From Methanosarcinales archaeon (GTDB taxonomy: Archaea > Halobacteriota > Methanosarcinia > Methanosarcinales > Methanogasteraceae): a stretch of DNA of 16,243 bases. Shown in pieces: positions 13,660-16,243 of this stretch. The notes below the pieces were generated by a model, which was not told where the DNA came from, made no database searches, and saw only the letters and a list, made by a program, of their open reading frames with translations. The DNA lies in the NCBI GenBank assembly GCA_030605805.1, contig JAUWHQ010000147.1:1-16243 (forward strand). Reading direction: 5' to 3'. Numbering within the stretch: the stretch's first letter is position 1; each line of letters begins with the position of its first letter. A program made the translations under genes and the position numbers.

Positions 13660-14882
13660 CCAGCCAGCTCGCCAACCCCGATCAGGCGCCACCTGGCTCC
13701 GATTTGCCTTGATATCGCAACTCGTGCCCCGATCTCGGCGCATACGGGACGTTTCAGCTTGACGCTGACATGATCGCCGCGCGTGCCCGTGACAATGCCG
13801 ACTGTGGTTGCGGTTCCAATATTCAGCATCAGTGGCTCGTTTGCGCGGATGGTGTCGACCTCGGTGCTGTCGCTCGATCCGACAACCCAATCGAGGAGGG
13901 TGGTGCGCATCTCGAACGCATCCCATACCGGGGGCAGCGTACCGGGTTTGCCGGCAATCTGACCGGTGAGCTGGTCGCTTTTGGTCATTGCCGGGTCAAG
14001 TTTCGTGCCAATCGCAAGAAGTCCGCCGGGAGTCGCTTTTTTCTGTTTTTTCCCGCCCGAGATAATGGTTGTGACCTCTGTTGTGATCGGCACCCACCGA
14101 ACACTACCGATCTGCTCAACCCGCCGCCCGGGTCTGATCTCGACCTCGTCGCCGACGCGCAGACCACCCTGACTGAGCGTGCCGCCGATCACGCCGCCGG
14201 TCAGCTTTTCAGGGGGTATGCCGGGTCGGTTGACATCGAACGACCGCGCGATCATAAGGCGTGTCGGCTTATCCAGATCAGGTTCAGGGGTCGGAATCAT
14301 CTCTTCGAGTACCTGAATCAAAAGATCAATGTTTATCTTTTGCTGCGCAGAGATGGGGACAATTGGGGCATTTTCTGCAACGGTACCATCAACAAACTTC
14401 TTTATATCTTTGTAATGCTCGATCACATCCTCTTTTGATACGAGATCGAGTTTATTGTGAACGATTACGATGTTTTTGATCCCGATGATATCGAGCGCCA
14501 TCAGATGTTCCCTTGTCTGTGGCTGCGGGCAGGGTTCGTTCGCTCCGATCACAAGCACTGCGCCATCCATGATAGCAGCGCCTGAAAGCATGGTAGCCAT
14601 CAGGGTCTCATGACCCGGCGAATCAACAAAAGAGACTGTGCGCAGTTCCTCTGTCGCTGCGCCGCAATGCAGGCATTTCTTTTCTACGGTGTAACACAGT
14701 GGCTCTTCGCAGTTTGGACAGCGCCTGAAGGTGACATCTGCATAGCCCAGCCGTATCGAGATGCCTCGTTTCAGTTCCTCACTATGCTTATCCGTCCATA
14801 CACCGGAGAGCGCGCTCACGAGCGTGGTTTTTCCATGATCGACATGCCCAACCATGCCGATGTTAACACAGGGCTGTTTCAA
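13656..14882 (-). CDS. eif2g: Translation initiation factor aIF2 subunit gamma
   Basis: GTPase subunit of the archaeal initiation factor that brings Met-tRNAi to the small ribosomal subunit. The 408 residues show G1 GHVDHGKT (12-19), a switch region ending in RGISIRLGYA (39-48), a zinc knuckle Cys55/Cys58/Cys70/Cys73, G3 DSPGH (87-91), G4 NKLD (143-146) and G5 SAQ. Domains II and III follow (VGDEVEIRPG; RWRLIGVGEL near the end). The length is that of the family. The start is TTG at 14882, with GGAGG ten bases upstream and no ATG available in frame before GHVDHGKT. It is translationally coupled to the downstream PIN nuclease gene. Confidence 0.97.
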   Translation of the reverse strand: MKQPCVNIGMVGHVDHGKTTLVSALSGVWTDKHSEELKRGISIRLGYADVTFRRCPNCEEPLCYTVEKKCLHCGAATEELRTVSFVDSPGHETLMATMLSGAAIMDGAVLVIGANEPCPQPQTREHLMALDIIGIKNIVIVHNKLDLVSKEDVIEHYKDIKKFVDGTVAENAPIVPISAQQKINIDLLIQVLEEMIPTPEPDLDKPTRLMIARSFDVNRPGIPPEKLTGGVIGGTLSQGGLRVGDEVEIRPGRRVEQIGSVRWVPITTEVTTIISGGKKQKKATPGGLLAIGTKLDPAMTKSDQLTGQIAGKPGTLPPVWDAFEMRTTLLDWVVGSSDSTEVDTIRANEPLMLNIGTATTVGIVTGTRGDHVSVKLKRPVCAEIGARVAISRQIGARWRLIGVGELAG

Positions 14883-14892
14883 TCGTTTGTAT

Positions 14893-14936
14893 CCTCCGGA
14901 ACTTGTGTACCATACTATCCGCGGCGGTTATAAGAA
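14893..14936 (-). promoter_or_regulatory. Promoter and ribosome site of the aIF2-gamma gene
   Basis: Read on the minus strand, CTTATAACC (about 14926-14934) is a TATA-like element. It places the transcript start near 14905, giving a leader of about 23 bases that contains GGAGG (14893-14897). This strong ribosome site supports the TTG start. The TATATAAA at 15003-15010 read leftward is an alternative, more distant element. Confidence 0.5.
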
Positions 14937-15002
14937 ACTTGTGGGTAAACGATGCGGGCGAAAACGACCGATTTCACTTTCACCCCGCTCTTGGATCGTG
15001 TA

Positions 15003-15010
15003 TTTATATA
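15003..15010 (+). promoter_or_regulatory. Strong TATA box upstream of a candidate small RNA
   Basis: TTTATATA is a full match to the archaeal consensus, centred about 25 bases before 15031, where a hairpin begins. No ordinary gene starts nearby on the plus strand: pmbA starts 270 bases further on. Confidence 0.6.
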
Positions 15011-15030
15011 TCCCTGCCAAGACTGGTACT

Positions 15031-15105
15031 AAAGGAATGCATCAGCCCTACACGATTCTGGGCGGAAATGCGAAGATTCCTTTCTCTTTATTTTTTATTT
15101 TTTGA
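15031..15105 (+). ncRNA. Candidate small structured RNA (or 22-residue ORF)
   Basis: The predicted transcript starts at 15031, about 25 bases past a consensus TATA box. The first bases, AAAGGAAT (15031-15038), pair perfectly with ATTCCTTT (15076-15083). Inside, GCAT (15039-15042) pairs with ATGC (15068-15071) and GCCC (15045-15048) with GGGC (15060-15063), leaving an 11-base loop. A T-rich tract (15084-15104) follows, as in archaeal termination. The alternative is a small ORF from the ATG at 15037 to the TGA at 15103 (MHQPYTILGGNAKIPFSLF..., hydrophobic end). I do not recognise a known RNA family; it is not a tRNA. Confidence 0.5.
15084..15105 (+). terminator. T-rich terminator after the candidate small RNA
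   Basis: Runs of T broken by single A residues (CTCTTTATTTTTTATTTTTTG) directly follow the 8-bp closing stem. T-runs on the non-template strand are the main termination signal of archaeal RNA polymerase. Confidence 0.55.
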
Positions 15106-15137
15106 TTGTTCAGGGACTGTCACGCCGGCATGGGCAT

Positions 15138-15173
15138 GTGTCCGGACACGGGCACACGGGCGTTGACCGGTCA
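15138..15173. promoter_or_regulatory. Two palindromes upstream of pmbA
   Basis: GTGTCCGGACAC (15138-15149) and TGACCGGTCA (15164-15173) are perfect palindromes of 12 and 10 bases whose centres are 25 bases apart. They lie about 105 bases before the pmbA start. They could be regulator sites or hairpins; short GC-rich palindromes also occur by chance. Confidence 0.3.
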
Positions 15174-15278
15174 TTATCTGACACGCACGAAATCGTCCAA
15201 CCTGCCTGATAAGAGATCAAAACGTCCTGCCGTGACATGCAAAAGCCTTATGCCAGCACCGCACGAACGGGATTCATT

Positions 15279-16243
15279 ATGATATCCATAGCAGCGCAGG
15301 CGGTCGAATATGCGCAGCGTGCCGGTGCTGATGAAGCGGAAGCATACTGCATCGCAGACAGATCGGTCAGCATCAACACCAAGCTCGATCACATCGAGTA
15401 TGCCAGAGAATCGTTCGCAAGCGGCATCGGCATACGCGCCATCGTCTCGGGCGCTGTCGGATTCTCAAGCGTGAATCATGAAGACGATGTCAGGCGTGCA
15501 TCAGAACTTGCGGTGACGTCGGCGCGTGCATCCCAGCCGGATCCGGACTGGAGGGCGCTTCCTGCACCAGAGTCGTATCAGCCGGTTCAGGGCGTCTTTG
15601 ACCGGGCGCTCGCAGAGATCGAACTCTTCAAGTGCGTCGAACTTGCAGTCGATATGATCCGCGGTGTTCGGTCGATGGGTGCGATCCCGACATCGGGCGG
15701 GCTTTCGATCTCGACTGCCACCTGCCATATCCTCAACACAAACGGCATCGAGCATACCGAGCATGGGACGCTGATGCACCTCTTCATCGAGTGCACCATG
15801 AAGGATAGGGGCGCCATATCCACCGCTCACGAGTTCGGCATCTCCAGAAGTTTTGATATCGATGCATTCGAGATCGGGAGGGATGCCGCCAGACTTGCCA
15901 GAGAGTCGCTGCACGGCACCGCCATAGAAACAACGAGAATTCCGGTGCTGCTCGGACCGCTTGCGATTTCCGACATCCTTGAATACGCGTTTATCCCGTC
16001 TCTGGACGCCGATAACGTGCAGAAGGGCAGATCGATGCTTTCTGAGATCGGGGCGCAAGTTGCCCCGGATGAACTGACCATACTCGATGATGGCTTGCGC
16101 ACAGGTGGAATCGGAACCGCAGAGTCGGATGATGAGGGAACGCCGTCCCAGAAGACTGTGATCATCGAAGACGGTGTGCTAAAAGGGCATCTGCATGACG
16201 CGTATACCGCGGGAAAGGCAGGCATTGCGAGCACGGGTAACGC
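15279..16243 (+). CDS. pmbA: TldD/PmbA-family protein, PmbA-like (cut by window edge)
   Basis: Member of the TldD/PmbA (TldE) family, which in its two-subunit form is a metalloprotease that trims peptides and modified peptides. The PmbA-type subunit lacks the metal-binding HExxxH motif, and none is visible here. The 321 codons present (MISIAAQAVEYAQRAGADEA...) show the N-terminal domain with SFASGIGIRAIVSGAVGF (~45-62), the central strand region (SGGLSISTATCHILNTNGIE) and the family's C-terminal section starting at IPVLLGPLAISDIL, followed by DELTILDDGL and EGTPSQKTVIIEDGVLKGHL. Full members have about 430-450 residues, so roughly a quarter lies beyond the edge. The start ATG at 15279 has no clear ribosome site, and a weak CTTATG element about 28 bases upstream suggests a leaderless mRNA. 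A tldD partner is not in the window. Confidence 0.88.
   Translation, partial: MISIAAQAVEYAQRAGADEAEAYCIADRSVSINTKLDHIEYARESFASGIGIRAIVSGAVGFSSVNHEDDVRRASELAVTSARASQPDPDWRALPAPESYQPVQGVFDRALAEIELFKCVELAVDMIRGVRSMGAIPTSGGLSISTATCHILNTNGIEHTEHGTLMHLFIECTMKDRGAISTAHEFGISRSFDIDAFEIGRDAARLARESLHGTAIETTRIPVLLGPLAISDILEYAFIPSLDADNVQKGRSMLSEIGAQVAPDELTILDDGLRTGGIGTAESDDEGTPSQKTVIIEDGVLKGHLHDAYTAGKAGIASTGN

Noticed and set aside
13660..13926. Extended N-terminus (89 residues) of the PIN nuclease
   Set aside because: This stretch lies inside the aIF2-gamma gene in another frame; the four-base overlap and the ILDTN start motif define the start at 13659.
15031..15105. tRNA-like reading of the candidate small RNA
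   Set aside because: No cloverleaf, no T-loop consensus and no CCA-stem arrangement could be drawn; only a long hairpin fits.
15501..16234. Long minus-strand frames opposite pmbA
   Set aside because: They are shadows of the plus-strand pmbA frame, which matches the TldD/PmbA family throughout.

Overview
The window looks like a chromosome segment of a euryarchaeon, most plausibly a methanogen or ANME-type relative. The evidence is a GTP-binding archaeal initiation factor 2 gamma subunit with a zinc knuckle, translationally coupled to a PIN nuclease; archaeal TATA boxes (TTTATAT types) rather than sigma promoters; a short archaeal-type precorrin-2 dehydrogenase; a TldD/PmbA protein; and ATG/GTG/TTG starts with GGAGG-type ribosome sites. 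Base composition is near 50% GC. The exact lineage cannot be read from the sequence.

Left part (1-3100, mostly minus strand): the N-terminal part of a SAM methyltransferase, a short nucleotidyltransferase-like (MNT) remnant, and a secreted lipoprotein prolyl-oligopeptidase (S9). The peptidase is read from a region holding a TATA box and an adjacent palindrome near 3069-3102.

Middle part (3330-10600), the most unusual region: a two-gene module has been duplicated. Each copy has a plus-strand gene for a HEAT-repeat protein with a helical middle domain, a beta-like linker and two C-terminal membrane helices, followed tail-to-tail by a minus-strand methyltransferase. Copy A has 3 HEAT units (508 aa) and copy B has 11 (806 aa). 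Both carry a conserved, G-quadruplex-prone leader just before the start codon. The two HEAT genes are intact. The methyltransferase of copy A looks frameshifted at its C-terminus, that of copy B is a deleted pseudogene, and the winged-helix regulator upstream of copy A's methyltransferase is frameshifted. The methyltransferase at the left edge is a third copy, which predicts a further HEAT gene just outside the window. Between the two modules sit two minus-strand toxin-antitoxin pairs (DUF4258/BrnT-like with its acidic partner; DUF4258 with DUF2283), each toxin-first with a 4-base overlap, and separated by a 90-nt highly self-complementary element.

Right part (10600-16243), mostly housekeeping: a response regulator with an unassigned helical C-terminus, a thioredoxin probably read from a leaderless mRNA, then on the minus strand an operon of precorrin-2 dehydrogenase (siroheme/F430 pathway) and a membrane-anchored TPR protein, and another of aIF2-gamma and a PIN nuclease. 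Divergent from aIF2-gamma there is a strong TATA box, a 53-nt hairpin starting where transcription should start, and a T-rich tract, which together look like a small structured RNA gene. A PmbA/TldD-family gene runs off the right edge.

The candidate for an undescribed system is the HEAT-TM / methyltransferase module: a repeat-number-variable, mosaic, membrane-anchored scaffold kept intact while its neighbours decay. Its function is not known to me; a role in recognition or defence is only a hypothesis.
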